Made by a program: the position numbers and the translations under genes. Below are positions 8,478 through 17,484 of a DNA stretch of 64,000 nt, one piece after another (the stretch's first letter is position 1; every line of letters starts with the position of its first letter). The notes under the pieces are model-generated. The model did not search any database, had not been told where the DNA came from, and saw nothing but the letters and a program-made list of their open reading frames with translations. Source of the DNA: a virus. The DNA lies in the IMG/VR virus record IMGVR_UViG_3300012009_000091, positions 62,001 to 126,000 of that record, one strand, 5' to 3'.

Positions 8478-9578
8478 GTGGAACCCCAAGAGGCTTCCTT
8501 GAGTGTAACAATTGACAAAGCATTAATCACCAGCCTTGTAGACAAAGCTGCGGATTTGTTCATTGGAGACTGTTCTCCTGACCTGAGTACGGCTGTTGCG
8601 GATGCTATTGGGGATGTGCCATTCAATGAGGACCAGGTGGCGCGAATTGCACAAGCGACTAACCAGACAGTTTGGGCTCGATTGTCGTCCAGCAGAAAAC
8701 CGTGTACGGTAAGGTTTGAGCCCGCAATCGTCGAGGTTATCATGGAAAAGACAAAGGGAGCGCCGGAGAAAACAAAAACGGCGAATCGGGACATGCGCTG
8801 GGCTACAGGTCCTCAAAATCATTTTGAGGACCTGGTAGGTGCAGTTCTTGAGAAGACGGCAGCCAAAAGTAAGAAGCCGTCGGTTAAAAAACAAACCAAG
8901 ATGCGTTCGATCACCCCCAACTATTGGCGGGCACGAAATCTTCGTCGGAAGGGCTCCCAAGCTCCGGGAGCTCCGCCTACAAAAACACCGGAGATCAAAC
9001 GCGCTGCTCAGCTTCTTCCAGATACCCAATCGAGTTGGGGTCGTATTATCGAACAGTTGAAGACTGCGCAAGATGAGCTTGAGCTGCGTTTGCACAAACA
9101 CGAACAAAATTTCGAGGAAGAGCTGTCGGCGTTGAGTAAGACCGCGTCAGATCTTTTGTACGATGGTATCTCCCAGGAGACCGTCGAGAAGGCAGTGCTC
9201 GCTTCAGCAGACGAGCAAACAGGGCCTGCTTTAGTTGCTTGGCTCCAGAAACACGCCTTTCCCAAACATCCTGTGTTCCGAGATGAGTTTTCCTTCTTCG
9301 ATAAAAAGGCTCAACAAGTCTACGGCAACGTTACGGTATGGGATCCGATTTCTCTAGAGAAGACTGCCGAAGCCGACGATGTCGAAGAGTTCGATTCTAC
9401 TGCGCTCAATCCGGATCACCCTCTTGTCAAAGCGGCGGAAAGTTTGTGTGGCTTTCGGGTTGAGGGCCAACGAGCATCTGTCGCCATCGAAAAAATCCAA
9501 CAGCGGATTAAAGAGGCGTCTGATCTGAAACAAGCGGGAATTGAGGTGCCATTTCATGCCAGCGTTGGACACAGCTAA
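8478..9578 (+). CDS. Capsid-operon protein with repeated K-T-A motifs
   Basis: A 366-residue, helix-rich charged protein, first gene of the capsid operon. It contains several copies of the K-T-A motif seen across this virion module (VLEKTAAKSKK, LSKTASDLL, LEKTAEADD). The start is uncertain: GTG at 8478 has AGAGGA about ten bases upstream; the frame runs back to a GTG at 8439 with no ribosome site. It overlaps the next gene by 23 bases. Scaffold or internal head protein is a reasonable guess from position before the protease. Confidence 0.45.
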   Translation: MEPQEASLSVTIDKALITSLVDKAADLFIGDCSPDLSTAVADAIGDVPFNEDQVARIAQATNQTVWARLSSSRKPCTVRFEPAIVEVIMEKTKGAPEKTKTANRDMRWATGPQNHFEDLVGAVLEKTAAKSKKPSVKKQTKMRSITPNYWRARNLRRKGSQAPGAPPTKTPEIKRAAQLLPDTQSSWGRIIEQLKTAQDELELRLHKHEQNFEEELSALSKTASDLLYDGISQETVEKAVLASADEQTGPALVAWLQKHAFPKHPVFRDEFSFFDKKAQQVYGNVTVWDPISLEKTAEADDVEEFDSTALNPDHPLVKAAESLCGFRVEGQRASVAIEKIQQRIKEASDLKQAGIEVPFHASVGHS

Positions 9579-10653
9579 ATCCCTTCTCGGGTTCGGCCGG
9601 GGTACGGTTGATGATACGTTCACAGGTGCCGCTGGGTTAGGTTCTCTAGCCATGTCTGGGTGGTCTCCGTTGAAAGCCTGGACACATCCTCTATACTACA
9701 GCGCAATGGGTCGCTCACCGACAGCGGCGTTGAAGGGGTACGGTACCACCAAACGGCGTCTGTTAGGGTTGCCTGAACCGCGGTCACAGTCCAATCGACA
9801 GCAGTTTCGGAAAACGGGGGAGGAGAGTTCCATGCAGAAGACAGCGCTGGGAAGATTAGTCAGAAAGGCCAAGAATTGGTTGGCACCAGAACTCGGCACT
9901 CTTGCGCGACAAGCAGCTGATCCCGGCCGTCGTACTCTCCGTCCGTCTCTTCGAGCTCCTCTTGCTGTAGCTGGCCTTTCCGCTGCTGCGTATGGAGGCG
10001 CGCAAGGATTAGGATACTTGGGCGATCAAGCTAGTGTAATCGGGCGAGCGCGTGGGTATCGTCAGTTGATGAAAAAGTATGGACCGGAGCTTCACGCGAT
10101 TGCTGAGCAGACACATGTGCCTGTACCTGAAGAGCGGATGCGTGATGTTTATAACGCTCTCTACAAGATGTCTCCAGATGTTGCGAAAGAGCCGACTCTC
10201 GCTGCAGCTCAAATGGCGCCGCTTATTCGTGAAGCTGGTTCTCCGAGTGGGACTATGGAGGGGGCGGAGGGGCCTGTTCCTCGTGTTATGTTGGAGGGGG
10301 GATTGGAACAAATGGCTGTTCCATCTCGTATCCAGTCTGGGATGCCAGACTCGTTTGCGGACCGTACTCAACCATGGGTACGCAGTGCAGTCGGCGCTTT
10401 TGGGGACTACGACTTAAACACGGCGGCCCAACGTGAGATGATGAGAGCTGAGTTTCAGCAACCTGATTTGAAAGCCAAAAGTGACTTGGCGGCTGATCTG
10501 AGTTCGTTGGGTCGTCGACGTATGGAATTGCAAGCTCTCTATCGACAGAAGGCGGATGCTCTGAGAGCTGGAAACCAGACGGCTATTCAAGCTCTTGAAT
10601 CGCGGATTCGCCAACTTCGCACAGGTAGACCAGAGGCAGCGTCGAGGATTTGA
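9556..10653 (+). CDS. Virion-module protein with glycine/alanine-rich hydrophobic segment
   Basis: A 365-residue protein. The ATG at 9556 has GAGGTG seven bases upstream. The N-terminal 100 residues are Gly/Ser-rich and end at SSMQKTALGRLVRKAKNW, which fits the recurring K-T-A motif. A hydrophobic small-residue segment follows (LAVAGLSAAAYGGAQGLGYLG), then a helical region with a Gln-rich coiled coil at the end. The layout resembles internal virion proteins that can insert into membranes on injection. Its stop (TGATG) overlaps the protease start. Confidence 0.45.
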   Translation: MPALDTAKSLLGFGRGTVDDTFTGAAGLGSLAMSGWSPLKAWTHPLYYSAMGRSPTAALKGYGTTKRRLLGLPEPRSQSNRQQFRKTGEESSMQKTALGRLVRKAKNWLAPELGTLARQAADPGRRTLRPSLRAPLAVAGLSAAAYGGAQGLGYLGDQASVIGRARGYRQLMKKYGPELHAIAEQTHVPVPEERMRDVYNALYKMSPDVAKEPTLAAAQMAPLIREAGSPSGTMEGAEGPVPRVMLEGGLEQMAVPSRIQSGMPDSFADRTQPWVRSAVGAFGDYDLNTAAQREMMRAEFQQPDLKAKSDLAADLSSLGRRRMELQALYRQKADALRAGNQTAIQALESRIRQLRTGRPEAASRI

Positions 10654-13340
10654 TGGAGAAGTTCATCAAAATAGGCGCCAGCTCAGGGGGCCATTGGGAC
10701 TCATTTTACCACATCATGCGCGGAGATCGTGCGGACATGGTGAAATGGGCGGCTGCTGGAAGTTATCATCCACGTATCGAAAGATACCTTGCGACAGAGC
10801 CTTTTACTCGTCGTGACCTCGTGCTCGTCGTGGTTCCTTTAGGAGCTCATGAGGCTTGGGGCTGTAATGTCAATGGAGATGCATTCCAGCAAGAGCAGAT
10901 TGAGCCGGCTCATCGAGATTGGGGTCACGAGAGTTTCGTCCATCACGCCAATGCGTTTGTTCATCATCAGAACAAAGATCCACAGAAAGGATTCGGAAAA
11001 GTACCTATTGCGGTATTTGAACCCGTGATGCGGAGAATCGAAGCCGTCTTCAAGCTTGACCGAGACAAGGCGGATCGTGTCGGGGCTGGCACCTATGTCC
11101 GAAAGCTCGATGAGGGGGGGTCAGCTGATCTCAGCATGGGGTGTTTTCCGGCTGGCACGCTCGTTACTATGGCGGACGGTACTCAGAAACCAATCGAGAC
11201 GGTAGTGGTGGGGGATCTGGTTCTGACGAGTACAGGTCGAGCGCAGCGTGTAACGTCATTACACCCTCGTGAGTACGAGGGGCCACTACTGCGCATCAAA
11301 GTTTTTGGGCAGATAGAAGTGCGAGTTACTCCCGAACACCCGTTTTGGGCCACCCCCCGATCTTCGGTGATCAAAAATCGACGTTGGGTAGGAAAGGAGG
11401 ACGGCGCTCAGTGGGTACACGCAAAGTGTTTGCAGGAAGGGGATTATCTCACCACTCCCGTACTCCAAGAGGTTCTGACTCCGTCATATGCGTCACCTGC
11501 GCTGGCGCGACTGCTAGGATACTACCTCGCTGAGGGTCACGTACTCTATAATAAAAAAGGTGAGTACGTCGGCATCGAGCTGGCTGTAAATCGGATGGAC
11601 GCAGTGCTGGACGAGATCGAAAGCCTGTGTCGTGATTTCGGGTCCAGAAACGCGCCAGCTATCCGTCCACGCACAAATTCCAAACACGCGTTGGCAATTC
11701 AGATATTCGACCCACACTTGGCGGAGCTTTGTTTCAACCACTGTGGGAGTTACGCACGCCACAAGCGACTATCCGAAGATGTCATGTGGTGGGATCCAGA
11801 GTTGCAGCGACAATTGATTGGGGCCTACATTAATGGGGACGGGGGACAGTTGGAATCATGGCAACCTGGGGCTGTGGTCCTCTCCACGTTATCTGATCAT
11901 CTCGCCGCGCAGATCCCGCAGCTTCTCTTTCGTTGTGGCGTCAAATCCAACACTCAGTTGTTACGACATGAATCCGGAGGTGGATTCAATAGCAGTGCCA
12001 CCTTTGAACACCAGATCTACATCGGGAAACATCAAGTTCCGTCGTTGTTGGATGTAGCGCGTCTCAAAATGCCAGAACTGAGTCGTGATACGAACCCTGG
12101 GGCAAAGTTGGAAGGCGGCCTTGTCTTCTCGAAACTCCGAGAGATTTCCACGGAGTTTTTTCAAGGTACGGTATTCAACTTCGAGGTGGAAGAAGACGAG
12201 TCGTATGTGGTGGAGGGCCTAGCTGTACACAATTGCAAGGTGCCCTATGACATTTGTTCCATTTGCGGCCAGGAGTCTAAGTCTGTCGCGAATTATTGTA
12301 CCTGTCTCAAAGATGAGATGTTGAAGATCGAACCGGATGGTCGGATTCACTGTGCCTATAATCCTCGTCCTCGATTCTTCGATCTCAGCATTGTTATTGT
12401 TCGGGCAGCTAAAGAAGCTGCCATCCTAGAAAAGGCCGCGGCAGCGGGTATGGTCATGGATCAGAAAGACCCAGTAGATTGGACGACATCTTCCTTTTCA
12501 TTGGATGATGATTCTGGTCTTTATTTGACTAAAGCCGCCAGCGCGAAGGAAGCTGACACCAAACTAGCGGAAATCGAGAAGAAGCTCCCTGAAGTCTTCC
12601 ATGAGATGGTCTGGCCGATGATACGTTCTGAGGAGGCTCTCCCTGAGAGTCTTATGGATCGGTTGTCGGATCATACTCTCCCTAAAAGTCTGGCCTCTAC
12701 TTCTGCTTGTGGGATTGTCCTTCGCCCGCGTGAGTTCCAGCGTTTGTATCTTAGGCGAACAGGGCGCCCAGAAATGGCTGAGGAATTACACAAAAAGCGG
12801 TGTATTTTTTCTCCGCGTGATAGTCGCCATGCTTATCGTCTCCAATCGGATGACATAGAAGAGAAGATTCTCCCCTTGTTACACGATCTCCTCCCGAAGA
12901 GGAGCGTGTTCCAGCCGTTTGTGAGTAAGCGCATTATCATTGTTCGTCTTCGCGGGGAGAGGCCGACTGAACCAGAACTTGTAGAAAAAACCAGTGAGGC
13001 CCTTGACGAAGTCGGAGAAGAGTACGCAAAATATATCAACGGTCTGGCTCGCTTGCCATCTCTGCTTAAATCTGCGATGGTACGACATGGAGATCTTTAT
13101 GATGCATTTGCGGCAGAATCATATGACCCGATGCGAAAGGTCGCCGGATCTCTTGCATCTATCGTTGGGGCTGGTGTTGGTGTCGTATTGCCGGTATACT
13201 TGATGGCGTCAAAGTGGCGTGCAGATGCGACTCGTGGATATGATCCGGGACTACTTAAGGGAATTGTGGCTGATTACCCCGCCACAACATCCATTGGGGT
13301 GTTGACAGGCCTGCGTTATTTGGGCAAAAGAGGGAAGTGA
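10653..13340 (+). CDS. Prohead maturation protease interrupted by an in-frame intein
   Basis: An 895-residue precursor; removal of the 364-residue intein leaves a 531-residue protein. The exteins match the phage head-maturation protease pattern I know as VNGDAF, then a His-rich stretch (FVHHANAFVHHQNKDP), a GKV strand, an ADLSMG motif whose serine is the probable nucleophile, and a zinc-like CKVPYDICSICG plus YCTCL block, then FFDLSIV. The C-terminal half is helical and likely extra. Start is ATG 10653 (TGATG overlap, GAGGA upstream). It precedes scaffold-like and MCP genes, the expected protease position, and would process scaffold and capsid proteins before packaging. Confidence 0.72.
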   Translation: MEKFIKIGASSGGHWDSFYHIMRGDRADMVKWAAAGSYHPRIERYLATEPFTRRDLVLVVVPLGAHEAWGCNVNGDAFQQEQIEPAHRDWGHESFVHHANAFVHHQNKDPQKGFGKVPIAVFEPVMRRIEAVFKLDRDKADRVGAGTYVRKLDEGGSADLSMGCFPAGTLVTMADGTQKPIETVVVGDLVLTSTGRAQRVTSLHPREYEGPLLRIKVFGQIEVRVTPEHPFWATPRSSVIKNRRWVGKEDGAQWVHAKCLQEGDYLTTPVLQEVLTPSYASPALARLLGYYLAEGHVLYNKKGEYVGIELAVNRMDAVLDEIESLCRDFGSRNAPAIRPRTNSKHALAIQIFDPHLAELCFNHCGSYARHKRLSEDVMWWDPELQRQLIGAYINGDGGQLESWQPGAVVLSTLSDHLAAQIPQLLFRCGVKSNTQLLRHESGGGFNSSATFEHQIYIGKHQVPSLLDVARLKMPELSRDTNPGAKLEGGLVFSKLREISTEFFQGTVFNFEVEEDESYVVEGLAVHNCKVPYDICSICGQESKSVANYCTCLKDEMLKIEPDGRIHCAYNPRPRFFDLSIVIVRAAKEAAILEKAAAAGMVMDQKDPVDWTTSSFSLDDDSGLYLTKAASAKEADTKLAEIEKKLPEVFHEMVWPMIRSEEALPESLMDRLSDHTLPKSLASTSACGIVLRPREFQRLYLRRTGRPEMAEELHKKRCIFSPRDSRHAYRLQSDDIEEKILPLLHDLLPKRSVFQPFVSKRIIIVRLRGERPTEPELVEKTSEALDEVGEEYAKYINGLARLPSLLKSAMVRHGDLYDAFAAESYDPMRKVAGSLASIVGAGVGVVLPVYLMASKWRADATRGYDPGLLKGIVADYPATTSIGVLTGLRYLGKRGK
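11142..12233 (+). mobile_element. Intein with LAGLIDADG (DOD) homing endonuclease
   Basis: Codons 164-527 of the protease gene. Block A is CFPAGTLVTMADGTQ starting with Cys1; block B is VRVTPEHPFW with the TxxH motif; two DOD motifs are LLGYYLAEGH and LIGAYINGDGG; block F/G is FNFEVEEDESYVVEGLAVHN, ending in His-Asn with Cys as the +1 extein residue. All splicing residues are present, so it should excise itself and join ADLSMG to CKVPYD. The endonuclease motifs keep their acidic residues (E and D), so homing may still work. It is inserted right after the conserved protease SMG motif. Confidence 0.93.
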
Positions 13341-13348
13341 GGTATCCG

Positions 13349-13639
13349 ATGGTCAACTCGCAAGAACAATTGGCCCAGGCAATTCGACAGTTGGTGAGTT
13401 CTGATGGACGGCTTACCAAGTATGCAGCTGCTCAACATCTCGTTCAGAACGAGCAGTTGATGAAGCTGGCACAAGATCGACAGTACTCTGATGAGCTACA
13501 GGGGCAGATCATGTTCGAATCCTTTCTCGATGAATTGGATAAGATCGCATCTGCTGAAATGGCCACAGGTGAACGTTTTTCTCTGACGGACTATGAGAAA
13601 CGCCATCCCCTCGAGTTCGTTCAATACGTATGGAGCTGA
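13349..13639 (+). CDS. Small virion-operon protein with F-x-x-E-L-x-K-I-A motif
   Basis: A 96-residue protein with ATG at 13349 and GAGG six bases upstream; a GTG start at 13337 is possible. It is helical and carries ESFLDELDKIASAEMATGE, the clearest copy of a motif repeated in several proteins here. Its end overlaps nothing, but the next start follows within two bases. Function not recognised. Confidence 0.5.
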   Translation: MVNSQEQLAQAIRQLVSSDGRLTKYAAAQHLVQNEQLMKLAQDRQYSDELQGQIMFESFLDELDKIASAEMATGERFSLTDYEKRHPLEFVQYVWS

Positions 13640-13640
13640 G

Positions 13641-14432
13641 ATGTCAGGCGATATCCTTTCCAAGTTGTTCTCACAGATCCCTCCTGACCAAGGTGACTTT
13701 CAGAAGACCGCTGGACAATCGGCTCTAACCGACCAGATCCAAGGTTTCTTGGACATGTTCAAGGGTGCCGAAAACAACACCGAGTCGGTGGAAGAGCAAG
13801 CCGAAGAGAAGGCGAAAAAGAAAAAGGAAGAGGCGCGCGGAGCCGCTACGACTTCCGGGAAGGGAACTCAGAGTGAGATCCCGCCCGAATTTCTTGCTCA
13901 GCAAGAGAGTGAGGACAAGAAAAAAGAGGAAGGTTCTGAAAAGGAAGCTTCTTTGAGTCCGGGTGCCGTTCGACAAGCTATCGACTTTTTGGTGCAGAAC
14001 CAACTGCAGTCTTCTTCCGTCAAGCTCGCTGAGGATCAAAAGCGGACCAAGTTGGCCGCCGCTGCCGAGCTGTCTCAAACCAATTGGGGAGGGAAGGTCA
14101 AGGCGGCAGCGGCAGCTGATGAACTGGCCAAGATTGCCTACTATGAAGCGGTCGGTGTTCCCTTCGAGGCTTACTTGAAGATGGCGCAAGGCGCAGATCC
14201 AGCGGCGGCGATGGCTGCCGCAGCTCCGAGTGGTCCTCCGCCTGGAGGCCCCCAGGGACCTCCTCCGGGACCTCCTCCGGGTCCGCCAGCTGAAGGCCCT
14301 CCGGGACCAGGGCCGGGCGGCGGTCCGCCGGTAGATCCCAATGCGGTTCTCGAGGATCTGATGGCACTGCCTCCGGAGGTACAAGCTCAGATCCTCGCAG
14401 CCGTCAGCGGTGGCGGTGGCGGAGGACAGTAG
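13641..14432 (+). CDS. Scaffold-like protein with collagen-like proline/glycine tail
   Basis: A 263-residue protein. Residues ~35-95 are a Lys/Glu-rich charged helix, 100-180 an alanine-rich helix, and ~195-235 a Gly-Pro-rich stretch of collagen-like triplets (for example PPGGPQGPPPGPPPG), followed by an Ala/Leu helix and a glycine tail. GGAG precedes ATG 13641. It lies between protease and MCP, where scaffold genes usually sit; K-T-A and K-E-A motifs could be cleavage sites. The Gly-Pro run could also form a trimeric head fibre. Confidence 0.45.
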   Translation: MSGDILSKLFSQIPPDQGDFQKTAGQSALTDQIQGFLDMFKGAENNTESVEEQAEEKAKKKKEEARGAATTSGKGTQSEIPPEFLAQQESEDKKKEEGSEKEASLSPGAVRQAIDFLVQNQLQSSSVKLAEDQKRTKLAAAAELSQTNWGGKVKAAAAADELAKIAYYEAVGVPFEAYLKMAQGADPAAAMAAAAPSGPPPGGPQGPPPGPPPGPPAEGPPGPGPGGGPPVDPNAVLEDLMALPPEVQAQILAAVSGGGGGGQ

Positions 14433-14457
14433 TTCATCGAACAAGGGAGTCGCGAGG

Positions 14458-15429
14458 ATGAAGTTCTCACAAATCGAAGATATCATCGCCGAGTCGCTCG
14501 AGGCGGCCGAAGAGGAACGGCGTCAACATTTGAAGGTGGCGTCTGTTCCTATTTCAATAGAGGGTGCTGACCTCGATCATCAAGTCGAAAAGTTAGCAGC
14601 TGTTTACGACTATTTGGCTCGGGAGCCCGATGCCATCGCTAAAGTCTCGATGGCACCGCACAATGGGAGTAATTCCCCAGAAGTGCAACCGCCTACAGAC
14701 GAGTCTCGGAGCACCACTGAGATGATGAGTGCGCAGACCACGCCTAACAGTCCTCACACTGATCAGGACGGGGTTGTGTCTGAACCATCCACTGACGTGG
14801 ATCGAGCTACCGCTGACTTTCAAAGTCCAGAGCCGGTCTTGAAGCAGTCGTCAGATTTGCAAGCACATGTTTATGCGACTGCTCAGATCTTCGATGCGGC
14901 CAACAAAAACCGCATGCCTGATATTGATAAGATCGCCGCTGACTCTGGTCTCAGTCCGGATACTGTCCATGGGATCCTGAAGAACATTGTCAGTACCAAG
15001 AAGATGGCTCAGGAGGACATTCCGGCTGCGAAGGAGGAAGAGGAGGGGCCTCCTCCGAAAGAGGAAGGGAACGAAGGACAACAGCCGGCACCTGAACCGA
15101 CAGATCAGCCTCAAGAAAGTAAAGAGAAGGACAAAAAGTCGTCAGACCAGCCTTCTCCCAAAGTAGCCGGGGCGGAAAACGAGTCGGCTGCTTCGCCTAC
15201 CGAGTTCGCGGCTGGCGAGGGAGGGTCCACTTCTCCAGAAGCCCAGTCCTTTTTGTCTACCCACGAGGCGGCTATTTCCTTCAAAAAGAGGCAAGCTAAG
15301 TTGACGAGCAATCAGAAGGCCCTGAATGGCTTGTTTTCTACTAGTGCCTATCAAGACCCCGTCGTCCACCGGCACTTCGAACATGCCAATGAAGCCGGGG
15401 TAAAGACTACGCCGGGAGGGCAGTCATGA
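14458..15429 (+). CDS. Acidic scaffold-like protein
   Basis: A 323-residue acidic protein, low in hydrophobics, rich in Glu, Pro, Ser and Gln. N-terminal helices (IEDIIAESLEAAEEERRQHLK, VEKLAAVYDYLA) are followed by a disordered middle, a small folded block near 150-195, then a second disordered stretch. Composition and place directly before MCP fit a capsid scaffold. ATG 14458 has GGGAG eight bases upstream; the stop overlaps the next start (ATGA). Confidence 0.45.
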   Translation: MKFSQIEDIIAESLEAAEEERRQHLKVASVPISIEGADLDHQVEKLAAVYDYLAREPDAIAKVSMAPHNGSNSPEVQPPTDESRSTTEMMSAQTTPNSPHTDQDGVVSEPSTDVDRATADFQSPEPVLKQSSDLQAHVYATAQIFDAANKNRMPDIDKIAADSGLSPDTVHGILKNIVSTKKMAQEDIPAAKEEEEGPPPKEEGNEGQQPAPEPTDQPQESKEKDKKSSDQPSPKVAGAENESAASPTEFAAGEGGSTSPEAQSFLSTHEAAISFKKRQAKLTSNQKALNGLFSTSAYQDPVVHRHFEHANEAGVKTTPGGQS

Positions 15430-15806
15430 CTGATCAACGTCAAGAATTGTTTGCCAAAACGGCCCAGCTTCTGCGGAATTTGAATTCTGAAAGACTGGCC
15501 GTCATCCGCGAGCGAGACAACGCTCAAGAAAAGGTGGCGGACGCCGAGAAAAAAGATCGTGCATATGCGCTTGCCAAAACGGCCGTCACTCGTGGTATCA
15601 TTGATGATGACTTCGAGAGCGTGCAAAGCTTTGTTGATGATGTTCTCGATTCGAGTCGACCATTTGAGGTCATCGAAGAAGCGACCAAGATGGCGACAAG
15701 CAGTGCACAGTTCTCAGTCCGGGAAGTTCCGGAGGATGAGACAGGAACCGGCGGACGTCGGGTCGATGCTCTGACCAGCTTGATCATGGGGTCTGTAATC
15801 GAGTAG
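15426..15806 (+). CDS. Small helical capsid-operon protein
   Basis: A 126-residue protein starting inside the previous stop codon. The N-terminal half is a coiled coil starting RQELFAKTAQLLRNLNSERL and containing two K-T-A motifs (FAKTAQ and LAKTAV); the C-terminal half is acidic. It may assist head assembly. Function not recognised. Confidence 0.45.
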   Translation: MTDQRQELFAKTAQLLRNLNSERLAVIRERDNAQEKVADAEKKDRAYALAKTAVTRGIIDDDFESVQSFVDDVLDSSRPFEVIEEATKMATSSAQFSVREVPEDETGTGGRRVDALTSLIMGSVIE

Positions 15807-15833
15807 TGAACTCGAGAAGTAAGGAGAATAATC

Positions 15834-16331
15834 GTGTTGAAAGGATTTGGACACTTCCAGGTGCTGACCGCTGAGGAGTTCAACACTCGGTTCGCGCACA
15901 AAGTCGCTGATCCGACTCTACTGAGTCCTATGGACGCAGATGCGTTCGAGCAGGGTGAGTGGCTGAAACCCACCGCCGCTGACGGGACCAAGTTTGAGCG
16001 TGCGGGTGCAGGCGGCAATGGTCCGGGGATCGCATATCCCATAGCGGGCCGGAAAGGCGCGACTGACGCTCAGAGCCGCAAGAAGATCGAACTCTACGCG
16101 GTTTGGGAGCAGGCACACACCACCAGCTTCGATCCCAACGGTACCTACAATGTAGGTACTCCTCTTCGCGTGGAGCTCAAGGATATCGGCGGTGGGGTTA
16201 TGAGATCAGTTCTGACCGATGCTGCAGCCTCCGGTGAAGTTGTAGCAGAGGTGGAAGTACCTCCGGTTGCCCCGCTGACGGATTTCAACCAGATGCGGAT
16301 CAAACGGGCACGATATCAGTTGAATCCCTAG
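15834..16331 (+). CDS. Candidate capsid decoration protein
   Basis: A 165-residue beta-rich protein starting at GTG 15834 with AAGGAGA six bases upstream. It lies immediately before the MCP gene, has many Gly/Pro turns and a C-terminal strand-rich half (TPLRVELKDIGGG, EVVAEVEVPPVAPL). A small beta protein beside MCP is typical of head decoration proteins, but no family match is claimed. Confidence 0.4.
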   Translation: MLKGFGHFQVLTAEEFNTRFAHKVADPTLLSPMDADAFEQGEWLKPTAADGTKFERAGAGGNGPGIAYPIAGRKGATDAQSRKKIELYAVWEQAHTTSFDPNGTYNVGTPLRVELKDIGGGVMRSVLTDAAASGEVVAEVEVPPVAPLTDFNQMRIKRARYQLNP

Positions 16332-16382
16332 TCGGATTAGCTGAGAACGTTCCGAGGACACATCTTCAGGGAGATGAATAGG

Positions 16383-17450
16383 ATGAGTGGAACCAACGAC
16401 CCCATGCAGTTCAATCAGGCTTTCGTGGCCTATTTGGACAATGAAGGGGGAATGCAGAAGATGGCCGCAGCCGGTCGTGCTTTCGTACGTGATCACCTGA
16501 GAGAAGAGTCGGCAGCTCGTCGACTTCTTCCTCCGGAAAGGCTGTCGCCGCAGAGCCCCAGAGTAATTCCGTCGCTCAACTCCGACACGCTAGTTGTGCG
16601 GAAGGACCTTGAGCCTGGGAGCCGCGCCGTTTCATTGACATTTGGCGCTTCTCCTGCAGCCTCGATCGTCAGTACGCAGCGAATCGATATTCCGGTCTTC
16701 ACGATCAGCTCAGAGATGTTCCATATCCGCGAGCAGCATCTGTTGGCGTATGAGGCTCCAGTCACGCGACTCGTCGAAGATAACACTGGGAAGGACATCC
16801 AAGAGATCGAAGATCTCGAGTGGAGGACCTACTCGGAGGCGGCTGTCGTATCAACGGGTCGCGTGGTTCGAGGAGCACAGGCGGCGGCAGATGCTGCTGT
16901 TCACGGCAATGGCTCTGGATTTCGTGGCGAAATTGAGCGTCCGGATTTTGTGGACCTTGCCAACGTTATGTTGGATGACGGCAATCGGAAGCGTCTCAAC
17001 AAAATCTGGATGAACGACATCGACTTCAACACTATCTTGAAGTGGACGGTCGAAGATGTCGGATCGGCTCATCAGGGTGAGACGTTGGTCAAGGGGTACA
17101 CCTACGATAAGGTTCTGAACTACCTCATCGTGCGTACCATCAAGACCGACCTGCTTCAGACGGGCAACGTCTTTGGTTATGCCGAACCGGAGTTTCTCGG
17201 GTTCTTCTTCATCCTGAATGACGTGAAGTTCTACATCGACAAGGTGGCGAACCTCATTCGGTGGCAGGCCTGGGAAGACATCGCAATTTCCATTTCGAAC
17301 ATCTCCTCGGTTGCCAAGGGGGAGCTGTACAACGGTCAAGGTGGGGGGGACAACAGCCCCGACGCGTTGCCCGAGGAAGAGGACCTGTTCCAGCAGACGA
17401 ACCCGGTGTTCCAGGGTGGAACGGCGTTCCCGTCAGTCACTCTCTACTAA
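16383..17450 (+). CDS. Major capsid protein (HK97 fold)
   Basis: A 355-residue protein with the layout of HK97-type capsid subunits: a charged, removable N-terminal arm with MQKMAAAGRAF (another K-x-A motif), a spine-helix region near LEWRTYSEAAVVSTGRVV, and a C-terminal part containing EFLGFFFILNDVKFYIDK and IRWQAWEDIAISISN. It follows protease and scaffold-like genes and is well spaced (52 bases) from the decoration candidate, with AGGGAG nine bases before ATG 16383; ATG 16374 is too close to that site. Likely processed at the arm by the protease. Confidence 0.68.
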   Translation: MSGTNDPMQFNQAFVAYLDNEGGMQKMAAAGRAFVRDHLREESAARRLLPPERLSPQSPRVIPSLNSDTLVVRKDLEPGSRAVSLTFGASPAASIVSTQRIDIPVFTISSEMFHIREQHLLAYEAPVTRLVEDNTGKDIQEIEDLEWRTYSEAAVVSTGRVVRGAQAAADAAVHGNGSGFRGEIERPDFVDLANVMLDDGNRKRLNKIWMNDIDFNTILKWTVEDVGSAHQGETLVKGYTYDKVLNYLIVRTIKTDLLQTGNVFGYAEPEFLGFFFILNDVKFYIDKVANLIRWQAWEDIAISISNISSVAKGELYNGQGGGDNSPDALPEEEDLFQQTNPVFQGGTAFPSVTLY

Positions 17451-17484
17451 TCCAGAAGCAGAGAGTGCGATAAAGGAGGGCTCC

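Noticed and set aside
17261-17473. Plus-strand ORFs in other frames inside the capsid gene
   Set aside because: They overlap the well-supported MCP gene and lack initiation signals.
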